A stretch of 8,203 bases of DNA, taken from contig JAUXCB010000059.1 in assembly GCA_030619095.1 (NCBI GenBank), positions 1 through 8,203 on the forward strand, read 5' to 3'. This stretch comes from Verrucomicrobiota bacterium. Its GTDB lineage: Bacteria; Verrucomicrobiota; Kiritimatiellia; Kiritimatiellales; Tichowtungiaceae. The position numbers and the translations under genes are program-made. The notes beneath the pieces are model-generated. The model had not been told where the DNA came from. It saw nothing but the letters and a program-made list of their open reading frames with translations, and made no database searches. This document shows positions 1 to 6,251 of the stretch, in pieces. Every line of letters starts with the position of its first letter. Within the stretch, counting starts at the first letter, position 1.

Positions 1-59
1 AGCACAACATGAATGCCGACCACCCAGCGCAGGGTCGTTTTTTGGTTTGGAGTGTTCAT
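1..59 (-). CDS. N-terminus of a probable membrane protein (partial, runs off the left edge)
   Basis: Only 19 codons are visible, beginning with ATG at 59-57 and reading MNTPNQKTTLRWVVGIHVV. A short polar, basic N-terminus followed by a hydrophobic stretch (WVVGIHVV) fits the start of an inner-membrane anchor or signal segment. It is the next gene after exbB-exbD on the same strand, 169 bases beyond the exbD stop. In exb clusters this position is often held by TonB or another periplasm-spanning partner, so an energy transducer is a reasonable guess. A LysM-type or other envelope protein is equally possible. The domain that would decide lies outside the window. Confidence 0.55.
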   Translation of the reverse strand, partial: MNTPNQKTTLRWVVGIHVV

Positions 60-111
60 TTTGTTTTAAAACTCAGACGCGATCATGAATACATCGCCGT
101 TCAATGTAGTA

Positions 112-183
112 TCGCTTACCTGTATTCGGGAAGCGATTGTTGTGTGTCGAAACAAAAGAACGTTTCCTGAATACAGGTAAACG
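112..183. repeat. Long imperfect inverted repeat (hairpin) between exbD and the next gene
   Basis: Arms 116-135 (TTACCTGTATTCGGGAAGCG) and 161-180 (CGTTTCCTGAATACAGGTAA) are complementary over 20 bases except at two positions. Both exceptions become G-U pairs in a plus-strand RNA but C-A mismatches in the minus-strand (operon) RNA. Inside the loop, 137-141 can pair with 151-155, lengthening the structure. There is no T-run on either side typical of a terminator. It could be a repetitive extragenic palindrome, an mRNA-stability or attenuation element of the exb operon, or a small antisense transcript. Confidence 0.6.
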
Positions 184-228
184 TTGGCTACATGGTTTGT
201 CCATCATTCCAATATTCCATTCTTCATC

Positions 229-639
229 CTACTGGTCACCCTGTGTCACCAGAGCCATGCGGGTGATTTTGGCGTCGTGAAGAATTTTCATTACGCTGGC
301 GACCCGGCCGTAGTCGATGCGCTGGTCGGCCCGGACATAGACCGTGGTCTCTGGCGTGAGCACGCCCGTACGTTGCATTTCGCCGATCAGCTCGTCTTCG
401 GAAATCTGCAGGTCGTCGAGATAGAGCGTTCCCTTCTCATCGATGCTGATCGAGCGGGTATCGGGGTTGTCCAGATCGGCGGCCGACCCCTTCGGAAGAT
501 TGATCGGAATGCCCTGTTCAATCAGCGGGAAGGTGATAATGAAGGTGATCAGCAGAATAAAGGTGAGATCCATCAGCGGAGTCATGTTGATCTCGCTGAT
601 CTCCTTCAGTGCTATCAGACTGGTTTTGCGTCTTGCCAT
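229..639 (-). CDS. exbD: ExbD/TolR-family biopolymer transport protein
   Basis: 136 residues. ExbD forms, with ExbB, the inner-membrane proton channel that energises TonB-dependent outer-membrane transport; TolR is the close relative in the Tol system. The layout is typical: a short basic cytoplasmic N-terminus (MARRK), one membrane helix at about 22-40, then a periplasmic domain. The motif NMTPLMDLTF carries D24, matching the proton-carrying aspartate of the family. The C-terminal domain has the usual VYVRAD...YGRVASVMKIL pattern (about 100-120) and ends ITRMALVT. The ATG shares one base with the exbB stop codon (TAATG at 641-637), so translation is probably coupled. TolR cannot be excluded from sequence alone, but no tolA, tolB or pal is present in the window. 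Confidence 0.93.
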   Translation of the reverse strand: MARRKTSLIALKEISEINMTPLMDLTFILLITFIITFPLIEQGIPINLPKGSAADLDNPDTRSISIDEKGTLYLDDLQISEDELIGEMQRTGVLTPETTVYVRADQRIDYGRVASVMKILHDAKITRMALVTQGDQ

Positions 640-1319
640 TATTCCCCCGCAGCGCCGAAGTGCAGTTGCACGGCGATAATGAATTCTTGTGAAAAGTTGT
701 CCATCTGGACGGAGAGCCGCCGGATGCGCGAGGTGAGCAGATTGTAGCCGATGGCCGAGGGCAGGGCGACGAGCAGGCCGACCACCGTGGTGAGCAGTGC
801 GCCCGCAATGCCCGGGGCGACCGCCGACAGTGTGGCTGCGCCGGAGGCCGCCATGCCGCCGAAGGCCTCCATGACCCCCCAGACCGTTCCCAGCAGGCCG
901 AGAAACGGGCAGGCGCTCACGGCCGTGGCCAGCAGGCCCATGCCATCTTCGAGACAGAGCGCCTCGTCGGCCATCACGCGGTCGACCACTGCGCGCACCG
1001 ATTCAATCTGATGCATGGTCAGGTTGTCGCCCCCCTCGGTGGCAACGGCCGAGCAGCCGGACTCATAGATTGCGTTCAGCGGGCTTTCCGGAATCCGGAC
1101 ACTTTTGTCGAACGGGGTGGCTTTGGCGCGAAATTGCTCTAAAAACCGGTTCGAGCCGGAGCGCGCGCGCGAAAGCTGGATCATTTTGGTGGCCATTACA
1201 TACCAAGCCCCGATCGAGCTGGCGAAGAGGATCATCACGATCACCTTGCCCGGCATCGAGCTTTCGCTGAAGGTATACATTACGTTTCCCAGGTGGATGG
1301 GTACTAAAGTTCCGTTCAT
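639..1319 (-). CDS. exbB: ExbB/TolQ/MotA-family proton channel protein
   Basis: 226 residues, close to the usual ExbB/TolQ length. It is the pentameric scaffold of the proton channel that works with ExbD. Three membrane helices are visible: about 26-44 (VIVMILFASSIGAWYVM), 127-150 and 167-194. The signature PFLGLLGTVWGVMEAF (138-153) and APGIAGALLTTVVGLLVALP (168-187) contain the conserved threonines lining the channel (T145 and T177/T178). The long cytoplasmic loop between helices 1 and 2 is as expected. The start ATG at 1319-1317 is preceded by a good ribosome site (CCGGAG, seven bases upstream); an internal Met at residue 14 lacks comparable support. It heads a minus-strand operon exbB-exbD and is divergent from the pseudouridine synthase. 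I found no convincing promoter, but palindromes of the TTCC...GGAA family lie just upstream. Base composition is richer in GC than the island genes. Confidence 0.93.
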   Translation of the reverse strand: MNGTLVPIHLGNVMYTFSESSMPGKVIVMILFASSIGAWYVMATKMIQLSRARSGSNRFLEQFRAKATPFDKSVRIPESPLNAIYESGCSAVATEGGDNLTMHQIESVRAVVDRVMADEALCLEDGMGLLATAVSACPFLGLLGTVWGVMEAFGGMAASGAATLSAVAPGIAGALLTTVVGLLVALPSAIGYNLLTSRIRRLSVQMDNFSQEFIIAVQLHFGAAGE

Positions 1320-1332
1320 AATTTTCTCCGGG

Positions 1333-1416
1333 TTCCCAAGACAATGGAAAAATCAGCGGCTATTTTCCCAGACCCTGTGAAAATTGCGACTCTCATTTTC
1401 CAAACCGTGGAGAAAA
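1333..1416. repeat. Cluster of three degenerate TTCC...GGAA palindromes in the exbB / pseudouridine synthase divergent gap
   Basis: Three related imperfect palindromes lie at 1333-1350 (TTCCCAAG..ATGGAAA, the weakest), 1363-1383 (TTTTCCCA, five bases, TGTGAAAA) and 1397-1416 (TTTTCCA, AACCG, TGGAGAAAA). They belong to the same family as better-formed copies around the toxin-antitoxin pairs. The divergent gap 1320-1547 otherwise holds only the extended -10 box of the downstream gene; the in-frame codons upstream of 1548 look non-coding. They may be regulator sites for the exb operon or a dispersed extragenic repeat. Confidence 0.5.
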
Positions 1417-1530
1417 CTCATGTCACGGATGGATCGCCCCGTTTTTTTGTCGACTGGAAGATCCACATCGAGCGGGAATGGCCTTCTGCAGATTTTGCGG
1501 ATTCTTTGATCCAACCGCTTTCCTCTTTTG

Positions 1531-1539
1531 TGGTAAAAT
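1531..1539 (+). promoter_or_regulatory. Extended -10 promoter of the pseudouridine synthase gene
   Basis: TGGTAAAAT fits an extended -10 box (TGnTATAAT, one mismatch). It ends eight bases before the ATG at 1548, so transcription should start about at the start codon. No well-spaced -35 box is seen, as expected for an extended -10, and no Shine-Dalgarno sequence can fit between. Confidence 0.5.
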
Positions 1540-1547
1540 TCTTTCCC

Positions 1548-2279
1548 ATGCAACCAGAACGACTCTCTAAAATCATGGCTCAACGCGGAATGTGCTCCCG
1601 CCGCGAGGCCGACCGCTACATAGAGCGCGGTCTCGTTTTTGTTGATGGCGAACGCGTTAGCGAGCTCGGCACAAAAATTTCGCCTGCCGCAAAAATTGAA
1701 CTCTCCGAAGAGGGGAAAAAGCGACAGCAGGCTCAGGTCACCGCGTTGCTCAATAAACCCATTGGGACCGTTTCTGGACAGCCCGAAAAAAATTACAAAC
1801 CTGCCGTGGATCTCATCAACGCTCAAACCCGTTGGAGCGGCGATCGATCTTCCCGAACATTTAACCCCGGACAGCTCAAGGGCCTCGTCCCCGCCGGACG
1901 GCTCGATATCGACTCCACCGGACTCCTCGTTCTCACACAGGACGGTCGAATTGCCAAAAAAATCATCGGCGAAACCTCCTGTGTCCCCAAAGAGTATCTC
2001 GTGCGCGTTACCGGCACGCTTTCTGCCGAAGGATTAAAACATCTCAACCACGGACTCCGCCTCGACGATAAAGTGCTTAAGCCCGCGAAGGTCACATGGC
2101 AGAACGACGATCAGCTTCGTTTCATTCTTCGCGAAGGAAAAAAGCGACAGATTCGTCGCATGTGTGAACTGGTTGGCCTCAACGTGGTGGGCCTGAAGCG
2201 TGTCCGCATCGGCAACGTTATGCTCGGTCATCTCCCCCTCGGCCAGTGGCGCTACCTCGGTCAAAACGAGAGGTTCTGA
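1548..2279 (+). CDS. RsuA/RluB/RluE/RluF-family rRNA pseudouridine synthase
   Basis: 243 residues. These enzymes isomerise a specific uridine of 23S or 16S rRNA to pseudouridine. An S4 RNA-binding domain lies at about 1-48 (ERLSKIMAQRGMCSRREADRYI). The catalytic domain follows from about 65, with LLNKPIG (67-73), the active-site motif GRLDIDSTGLLVLTQDG (117-133) with catalytic D120, KEYLVRV (148-154), and the C-terminal REGKKRQIRRMCELVG...LKRVRI (195-221). The start at 1548 is chosen because the S4 domain begins there; the frame is open back to 1344, but that stretch has no family resemblance and contains intergenic palindromes. The S4 domain and motif set resemble RluF or its unnamed relatives, but the exact target uridine cannot be read from sequence, so no symbol is given. 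The gene stands alone, divergent from exbB and 323 bases before rpsA. Confidence 0.92.
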   Translation: MQPERLSKIMAQRGMCSRREADRYIERGLVFVDGERVSELGTKISPAAKIELSEEGKKRQQAQVTALLNKPIGTVSGQPEKNYKPAVDLINAQTRWSGDRSSRTFNPGQLKGLVPAGRLDIDSTGLLVLTQDGRIAKKIIGETSCVPKEYLVRVTGTLSAEGLKHLNHGLRLDDKVLKPAKVTWQNDDQLRFILREGKKRQIRRMCELVGLNVVGLKRVRIGNVMLGHLPLGQWRYLGQNERF

Positions 2280-2382
2280 CCGAGGGAGTAATGAATATTG
2301 AAGATGGAATGTCGAAGGGTGAGGTGTGCTCAAGTCCCTTCATGATTCAATAGTCTGTGTTCGAGATTCTGCGGTTCAAAAT

Positions 2383-2410
2383 GAGATTTTTCCTCGGGTT
2401 GGAAAAACTC
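2383..2410. repeat. TTTCC...GGAAA palindrome upstream of rpsA
   Basis: GAGATTTTTCC and GGAAAAACTC pair around a seven-base loop with one bulged A. The core (TTTTTCC...GGAAAAA) belongs to the palindrome family seen at nine other places in this window. It sits just upstream of the TATAAG box at 2427, so it overlaps the expected -35 region of the putative rpsA promoter. It could be a regulator site or an extragenic repeat. Confidence 0.5.
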
Positions 2411-2426
2411 ATTTAACCCTTGTGTT

Positions 2427-2432
2427 TATAAG
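2427..2432 (+). promoter_or_regulatory. Candidate -10 box of the rpsA promoter
   Basis: TATAAG matches five of six positions of the -10 consensus. There is no recognisable -35 box at the normal distance, where a palindrome lies instead. Transcription from about 2439 would give a leader of roughly 160 bases before rpsA. Confidence 0.35.
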
Positions 2433-2438
2433 GCAAAA

Positions 2439-2602
2439 CACTACTATTCCGGCTCTTTTTGAAACGCGGGAAGCAATGGTACCGACCAAGTGGTCGTGAG
2501 CTGTTCGCGAGAGAAATAAAATAGTTCCCCGGGATGGAACGCCCCGTGCAATGCGGAAAGCGGATGTCACCGGATAAAAATAAAATCGGAAAATCAAAAA
2601 CC
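2439..2602 (+). promoter_or_regulatory. Structured rpsA leader without a strong ribosome site
   Basis: Between the putative promoter and the chosen ATG are two short perfect hairpins: 2483-2496 (CGACC, four-base loop, GGTCG) and 2524-2540 (GTTCC, seven-base loop, GGAAC). After them comes an A-rich, single-stranded-looking stretch directly before the start, with no real Shine-Dalgarno sequence. In E. coli the rpsA leader also has hairpins and a weak ribosome site and is the target of S1 autoregulation. A similar role here is inference by analogy. Confidence 0.35.
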
Positions 2603-4333
2603 ATGGAAGAAACAACCAACCCCGACAGTCTCACCCTTGGCATGGATGACGCCGCTGTCGACGCAATGTACACCAACACCCTCAAAGACTTCTCCGCCGG
2701 ATCGATTGTGCCGGGCAAAGTGCTCCGCATACACGACGGGGAAGTTCTCATCGATATCGGCTACAAATCAGAAGGCCTCGTCGACGGACACGAATTTGAA
2801 AATTTAGAAGAACTCGCAGTCGGCTCCGAAGTCGAAGTGCTGCTCGAATGCCTTGAAGACAGACACGGCATGATCGTGCTCAGCAAAAAGCGTGCTGAAC
2901 AGCAGCGCAAGTGGGATCATATTGTGAACGAGTGCGAAGAAGGCAGCATCGTTGAAGGAACCATCACCCGCGCTATCAAAGGGGGCTTCATTCTCGATAT
3001 CGGTGCCGATGCCTTTCTTCCCGGCTCCCAAGTGGATGTCGTTCCGGTTCGCAACCTCGACGAATACATGGGCAAAACGCTCGAAGTCAAGATTCTTAAA
3101 ATCAACAAAGAGCGCAAGAATATCGTTGTTTCCCGGCGCGAAATCATCGAAGAAGCTCGTCGTGGACAAAAACTCAAACTGCTTGCCGAAATCAAAACCG
3201 GCCAGCTCCGTAAAGGAAAAGTTAAGAACATCACCGATTTTGGTGCGTTTGTGGATCTCGATGGTATCGACGGTCTCCTGCATGTCACCGACATGAGCTG
3301 GGGTCGCATCAATCACCCGACCGAAATGGTCAAAGTGGGCGAAGAACTCGAAGTGATGATCCTCGACATCGATCTCGAGAAAGAGCGCATTTCGCTTGGC
3401 CTCAAACAAACCCTTTCCAATCCGTGGGAAGATATCGATGCTAAATACCCGATCGGAACCCGCATCCGAGGTAAAGTGGTCAGCCTGGCCCCGTACGGTG
3501 CTTTTGTGCAGGTTGAAGAAGGGGTCGAAGGTCTCGTCCATGTTTCCGAGATCTCCTGGACCAAACGCATTCAGCGCGCTTCGGATGTCATGAACATTGG
3601 CGATGAAGTGGACGCCGTTGTTCTCAACATTAATGTTGAGGATAAGAAGATTTCGCTCGGCATGCGCCAGACCGAAGAAAATCCGTGGGAAGTTGCCGCG
3701 CTTAGTTACCCCATCGGTTCGGTTGTGAACGGAAAAGTCCGCAACTTCACCTCCTACGGAGCCTTCGTTGAAATCGAAGAGGGAATCGATGGAATGATTC
3801 ATGTCTCCGACATGAGCTGGACCCGGAAAATCAATCACCCCTCCGAAGTTCTCAAGAAGGGCGAGGAAGTTCAGACGATCGTTCTCGAAATCGATGCGGC
3901 CAACCAGCGCATCTCTTTGGGCCTCAAGCAGGCGCAGGAAGATCCGTGGGTTCGCATCACGGACACCTACAAAGAGGGACAGAAGGTCTCCGGAAAAGTC
4001 ACAAAACTCACCAACTTCGGTGCGTTTGTTGAGCTCGAAGAAGGAATTGATGGCCTGGTGCACATCAGCCAGATCAGCGGCGAGCACGTTGAAAAGGTGA
4101 AAGATGTTCTGAATATCGGTGATGAAGTCGAAGCCCGCATTGTGAAGATTGATCCGGTTGAACACCGTATCGGCCTGAGCATCAAAGCCGCGGCCATCGC
4201 GGATGAGGACTTTGAAATCAGCGAAGATCTGCTCACCGGCCTCAAGCCCGGCGAAGAACTGGTCGACCTCTCCTCTGCATTCGATGATCTCAACATTGGC
4301 GGGGAGTGGCATCCCGGCGAAAAAGCCGAATAA
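2603..4333 (+). CDS. rpsA: 30S ribosomal protein S1
   Basis: 576 residues from the chosen start, near the ~560 of the E. coli protein. S1 binds mRNA on the small subunit and helps initiation, especially on structured or Shine-Dalgarno-poor messages. Six S1 (OB-fold) repeats are visible at about 33-97, 113-178, 201-268, 285-355, 370-442 and 457-528. Repeats 3-6 carry the RNA-binding core pattern, for example ITDFGAFVDLDGIDGLLHVTDMSW-like segments, each ending with ISLGLKQ or a variant. Repeats 1-2 are the divergent ribosome-anchoring pair. An acidic tail follows. The frame is open back to 2534 with other ATGs at 2534 and 2564. Start 2603 is preferred because MEETTNPD leads directly into the family-typical N-terminus (YTNTLKDF), but 2564 has a purine-rich stretch upstream and remains possible. 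A strong terminator follows at once, so it is a monocistronic unit. Confidence 0.95.
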   Translation: MEETTNPDSLTLGMDDAAVDAMYTNTLKDFSAGSIVPGKVLRIHDGEVLIDIGYKSEGLVDGHEFENLEELAVGSEVEVLLECLEDRHGMIVLSKKRAEQQRKWDHIVNECEEGSIVEGTITRAIKGGFILDIGADAFLPGSQVDVVPVRNLDEYMGKTLEVKILKINKERKNIVVSRREIIEEARRGQKLKLLAEIKTGQLRKGKVKNITDFGAFVDLDGIDGLLHVTDMSWGRINHPTEMVKVGEELEVMILDIDLEKERISLGLKQTLSNPWEDIDAKYPIGTRIRGKVVSLAPYGAFVQVEEGVEGLVHVSEISWTKRIQRASDVMNIGDEVDAVVLNINVEDKKISLGMRQTEENPWEVAALSYPIGSVVNGKVRNFTSYGAFVEIEEGIDGMIHVSDMSWTRKINHPSEVLKKGEEVQTIVLEIDAANQRISLGLKQAQEDPWVRITDTYKEGQKVSGKVTKLTNFGAFVELEEGIDGLVHISQISGEHVEKVKDVLNIGDEVEARIVKIDPVEHRIGLSIKAAAIADEDFEISEDLLTGLKPGEELVDLSSAFDDLNIGGEWHPGEKAE

Positions 4334-4357
4334 AAACAGGGAAACTTTTCCCGTTTT
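4333..4357 (+). other. Stem-loop directly after the rpsA stop codon
   Basis: AAAAC-GGGAAA (4333-4344, one bulged A at 4338) pairs with TTTCCC-GTTTT (4347-4357). It begins on the last base of the stop codon and precedes the main terminator hairpin. A role as a 3'-end stabiliser, or as a first terminator of a tandem pair, is inferred. Confidence 0.45.
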
Positions 4358-4361
4358 CATA

Positions 4362-4395
4362 AACCCGCCCCGAAGTTTCGGGGCGGGGTTTTTTT
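4362..4395 (+). terminator. Rho-independent terminator of rpsA
   Basis: A GC-rich stem (CCCGCCCCGAA, loop GT, TTCGGGGCGGG) is followed by seven Ts (4389-4395). One extra G on the right side is bulged. This is a classic intrinsic terminator, 29 bases after the rpsA stop. Confidence 0.92.
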
Positions 4396-4460
4396 GCGCG
4401 GGTCGATTGGGTATCAGGAGCCGTGGCATAGAGTTTTTGAACTTCAGAGTTCGATATTCC

Positions 4461-4489
4461 TTGTTCAAAATTTTTCGGTTCCATATGCT
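4461..4489 (+). promoter_or_regulatory. Candidate tyrS promoter
   Basis: TTGTTC (4461-4466) and TATGCT (4484-4489) are separated by 17 bases. The -10 matches four of six consensus positions, the -35 three. The predicted start of transcription is about 4496, two bases before the tyrS ATG, and the bases before the ATG (CCCCCTCT) contain no Shine-Dalgarno sequence. No T-box-like leader is possible in so short a space. Confidence 0.45.
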
Positions 4490-4497
4490 CCCCCTCT

Positions 4498-5700
4498 ATG
4501 ACTATTGACCAACAACTTGAATTGCTAACGGCTCGTCACGTCGACCTCTTTTCTGGGGACGAACTCAAAAAGAAGCTCGAGATCGCCGCCAAAGAAGGGC
4601 GGGGGCTTCGCATCAAGTACGGGGCCGACCCCTCCGCGCCTGATATTCATCTCGGTCATGTCGTCGGCCTCAATAAATTGCGGGAATTTCAAGACGCGGG
4701 CCATACCGTCGTCTTTATCATTGGCGACTTCACCGGCATGATCGGCGACCCCTCCGGGAAATCCGCTACGCGTCCCGCACTCTCGAAAGAGCAGGTCCTT
4801 GAAAATGCCGAGAGCTACAAAAAACAGGTCTTCAAAATCCTCGATCCGGAAAAAACTGAAGTCCGTTTCAACTCCGAGTGGCTCGGCGAAATGAGGTTTG
4901 AGGATGTCATCCGCCTTTCCGCGCATGTCACCGTTGCCCAGCTTTTGGCGCGCGACGATTTCTCCAAGCGCTATGCGGATAACCGCCCCATCTCCTTGGT
5001 GGAATTTCTTTATCCGCTCGTGCAGGCCTACGACTCCGTCATGGTCGAAGCCGATGTTGAACTCGGGGGAACCGACCAGCTCTTTAACCTGTTGCTCGGT
5101 CGCGAGCTACAGAAAATCTACGGGCAGCATCCGCAGGTCGTCATGACCCTTCCGCTCATCGAAGGCCTCGATGGGGTTCAGAAAATGAGCAAAAGCCTCA
5201 ACAACTATGTTGGGGTCAACGAAGCATCCAAAGAAATGTTCGGCAAGCTCATGAGCGTCAGCGATGAGCTGATGTGGAAATACTTCCTCTACATTCTTTG
5301 CCGCCCGCCCGAAGAGATCGACGCTATGCGGGCCAGGGTTTCTTCCGGAGAGCTGCACCCGCGGGCCGTCAAAGACGAACTCGGTCGTTGTATTGTGGAT
5401 CGTTTTGTCGGCGAGGGGGAGGGGGCCAAGGCCGCTGAAGAATTCGCGCGAGTCTTTGCCGAGCGCAAACTTCCGACCGATATGACCGAATTGGCGCTCG
5501 AAGGAGAGATTGGATTGATCGACCTCGTTGTAAAGGCAGGTTTCGCCGGTTCTAACGGCGAAGCCCGACGCCTCATTCAGCAGGGCGGGGTGCGCCTTGA
5601 TGATGTGCAGAACAAAGACATCAAGGCGGTTATCCCACCCGTCGACGGCATGATCCTTCGGGTCGGCAAACGGAAATTCGCCCGCCTGAGCCTTTCGTAG
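4498..5700 (+). CDS. tyrS: Tyrosyl-tRNA synthetase
   Basis: 400 residues, the length of the longer bacterial TyrRS type. The enzyme charges tRNA-Tyr with tyrosine in an ATP-dependent reaction in the cytoplasm. The class I Rossmann domain carries the HIGH-like motif HLGH (51-54), the tyrosine-pocket segments QAYDS (176-180) and GGTDQ (190-194), and the second ATP motif KMSKS (229-233). An anticodon-binding helical region (about 245-335) and a C-terminal S4 domain (about 338-397, GEARRLIQQGGVRL) complete it. The start at 4498 gives the normal N-terminus and lies two bases after a predicted transcription start, so a leaderless message is plausible. A palindrome-based terminator follows. A diverged second copy of its residues 316-347 appears at the right edge of the window. 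Confidence 0.96.
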   Translation: MTIDQQLELLTARHVDLFSGDELKKKLEIAAKEGRGLRIKYGADPSAPDIHLGHVVGLNKLREFQDAGHTVVFIIGDFTGMIGDPSGKSATRPALSKEQVLENAESYKKQVFKILDPEKTEVRFNSEWLGEMRFEDVIRLSAHVTVAQLLARDDFSKRYADNRPISLVEFLYPLVQAYDSVMVEADVELGGTDQLFNLLLGRELQKIYGQHPQVVMTLPLIEGLDGVQKMSKSLNNYVGVNEASKEMFGKLMSVSDELMWKYFLYILCRPPEEIDAMRARVSSGELHPRAVKDELGRCIVDRFVGEGEGAKAAEEFARVFAERKLPTDMTELALEGEIGLIDLVVKAGFAGSNGEARRLIQQGGVRLDDVQNKDIKAVIPPVDGMILRVGKRKFARLSLS

Positions 5701-5729
5701 AAAGACTGTTGTTATGGGTCGTTTTGCGT

Positions 5730-5790
5730 AGACGCGGTGTCCTCACCGCATTTTTTTCTTCTGGTTGAACGCGGTGAGGACACCGCGTCT
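5730..5790. repeat. Perfect 20-bp inverted repeat built of two REP-like hairpins
   Basis: The arms at 5730-5749 and 5771-5790 are perfect reverse complements of 20 bases with a 21-base loop. Each arm is itself a small hairpin: GCGGTG TCCT CACCGC on the left and GCGGTG AGGA CACCGC on the right. Two short GC-rich palindromes in opposite orientation is the architecture of paired REP units (BIME-like) or a tiny non-autonomous element. A smaller GC palindrome (ACCGCCTGCGGCGGC, 5800-5814) follows. Confidence 0.7.
5734..5760 (+). terminator. Probable Rho-independent terminator of tyrS
   Basis: The left unit of the inverted repeat forms a six-base-pair GC stem (GCGGTG/CACCGC) with a four-base loop, followed by A and seven Ts. 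It is 33 bases after the tyrS stop codon, so the repeat seems to serve as the terminator. Confidence 0.65.
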
Positions 5791-5817
5791 CTTACAGTAC
5801 CGCCTGCGGCGGCATAA

Positions 5818-5880
5818 ATTTCCAACCATTGGAACCCATTGCGTTGGTTTATCCAAATTTTTTCCAAGCATTGGAAAAAG
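5818..5880. repeat. Two TTTCCAA...TTGGAAA palindromes downstream of tyrS
   Basis: TTTCCAACCATTGGAA (from 5819) and TTTTTCCAAGCATTGGAAAAA (from 5859) are near-perfect palindromes with a short asymmetric centre. They belong to the dispersed family described for this window. The second also begins the composite repeat 5861-5920. The gap 5701-5981 holds these palindromes, the inverted repeat at 5730-5790 and a promoter, but no gene. Confidence 0.7.
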
Positions 5881-5920
5881 AAGCAAGCCGTCATGCGCTG
5901 ATCTCCAAACCTTGGAAACC
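5861..5920 (+). repeat. Composite ~60-bp repeat, copy 1 (left of the first toxin-antitoxin pair)
   Basis: The unit runs palindrome (TTTCCAAGCATTGGAAA), a conserved middle with AGCCGTCATGC, then a second palindrome (CTCCAAACCTTGGAAA, 5904-5919). Copy 2 at 6660-6720 aligns over its entire length with about ten substitutions and one single-base gap, roughly 80% identity. The two copies flank the first toxin-antitoxin pair in direct orientation. Confidence 0.75.
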
Positions 5921-5928
5921 TATTGACT

Positions 5929-5934
5929 TATAAG
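5929..5934 (+). promoter_or_regulatory. Candidate -10 box of the first toxin-antitoxin operon
   Basis: TATAAG fits five of six -10 positions. The preceding palindrome (5904-5919) would cover the -35 region, an arrangement suited to a regulator site. An alternative reading pairs TTGACT (5923-5928) as a -35 with a poor -10 near 5946. Either way the leader is short and contains the AGGAG ribosome site at 5971-5975. Confidence 0.35.
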
Positions 5935-5981
5935 GGGTTAACGCGCATCTTTAGGCGGTTGGAGATAATAAGGAGATTGTT

Positions 5982-6251
5982 ATGAGCTATATAGCGGTGA
6001 AAGATCTTAAAAAAACGCGCCTTTTTCGGGAGCGGCTTGATCGTGAGGGCGAAATGGTTTTAACCAAAGACGGGCAGCCTTTTGCGCTGCTCATCAGCGT
6101 TGATCCGGATAGTGCGGAAGAATCCCTGATTGAGGTTCGCCGATCTTTGTTTTCATCAGCGGTCATGCGTGCGCGCCGGAAAGCGGCTCTCATTCCTCCA
6201 GCCGAACAGGAAATTGCTGCTGAGATTGAAGCCGTTCGGAGCACCCAGTGA
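5982..6251 (+). CDS. Phd/YefM-like antitoxin of a type II toxin-antitoxin pair
   Basis: 89 residues. Such antitoxins bind and silence the toxin and repress their own operon through the N-terminal domain. The N-terminal half (MSYIAVKDLKKTRLFRERL...GEMVLTKDGQPFALLISVD) has the Phd/YefM pattern: a short strand, a helix, then a hairpin in which 'G-E-x-V-L-T-K-D-G-x-P-x-A-L-L' is characteristic. The C-terminal half is helical, charged and rich in Ala, Glu and Arg, as expected of the toxin-neutralising tail. AGGAG at 5971-5975 is six bases before the ATG. The stop codon overlaps the toxin start by four bases (GTGA, 6248-6251). The partner is a PIN protein rather than the more usual Doc or YoeB, but Phd-like and PIN pairings are known. 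Confidence 0.85.
   Translation: MSYIAVKDLKKTRLFRERLDREGEMVLTKDGQPFALLISVDPDSAEESLIEVRRSLFSSAVMRARRKAALIPPAEQEIAAEIEAVRSTQ

Noticed and set aside
184..747. A 187-codon plus-strand frame antisense to exbD/exbB
   Set aside because: It covers the well-supported exbD in antisense, starts inside a hairpin-flanked gap with no ribosome site, and has no recognisable domain.
1344..1547. N-terminal extension of the pseudouridine synthase
   Set aside because: The 68 extra codons contain the intergenic palindromes and the extended -10 box, show no family resemblance, and the S4 domain starts right at 1548.
2534..2602. Longer rpsA starting at 2534
   Set aside because: The extra residues are unlike S1 N-termini and lie over a leader hairpin. 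Start 2564 is a weaker but not excluded alternative.
2804..4468. A 554-codon open frame on the minus strand opposite rpsA
   Set aside because: It is the mirror of a highly biased, repetitive coding sequence. Its protein has no family features and repeats with the S1 domains, and the plus-strand frame is a clear S1 protein.
5712..5894. A 60-codon minus-strand frame in the tyrS downstream gap
   Set aside because: It consists of the inverted repeat and palindromes, with no ribosome site or recognisable protein.
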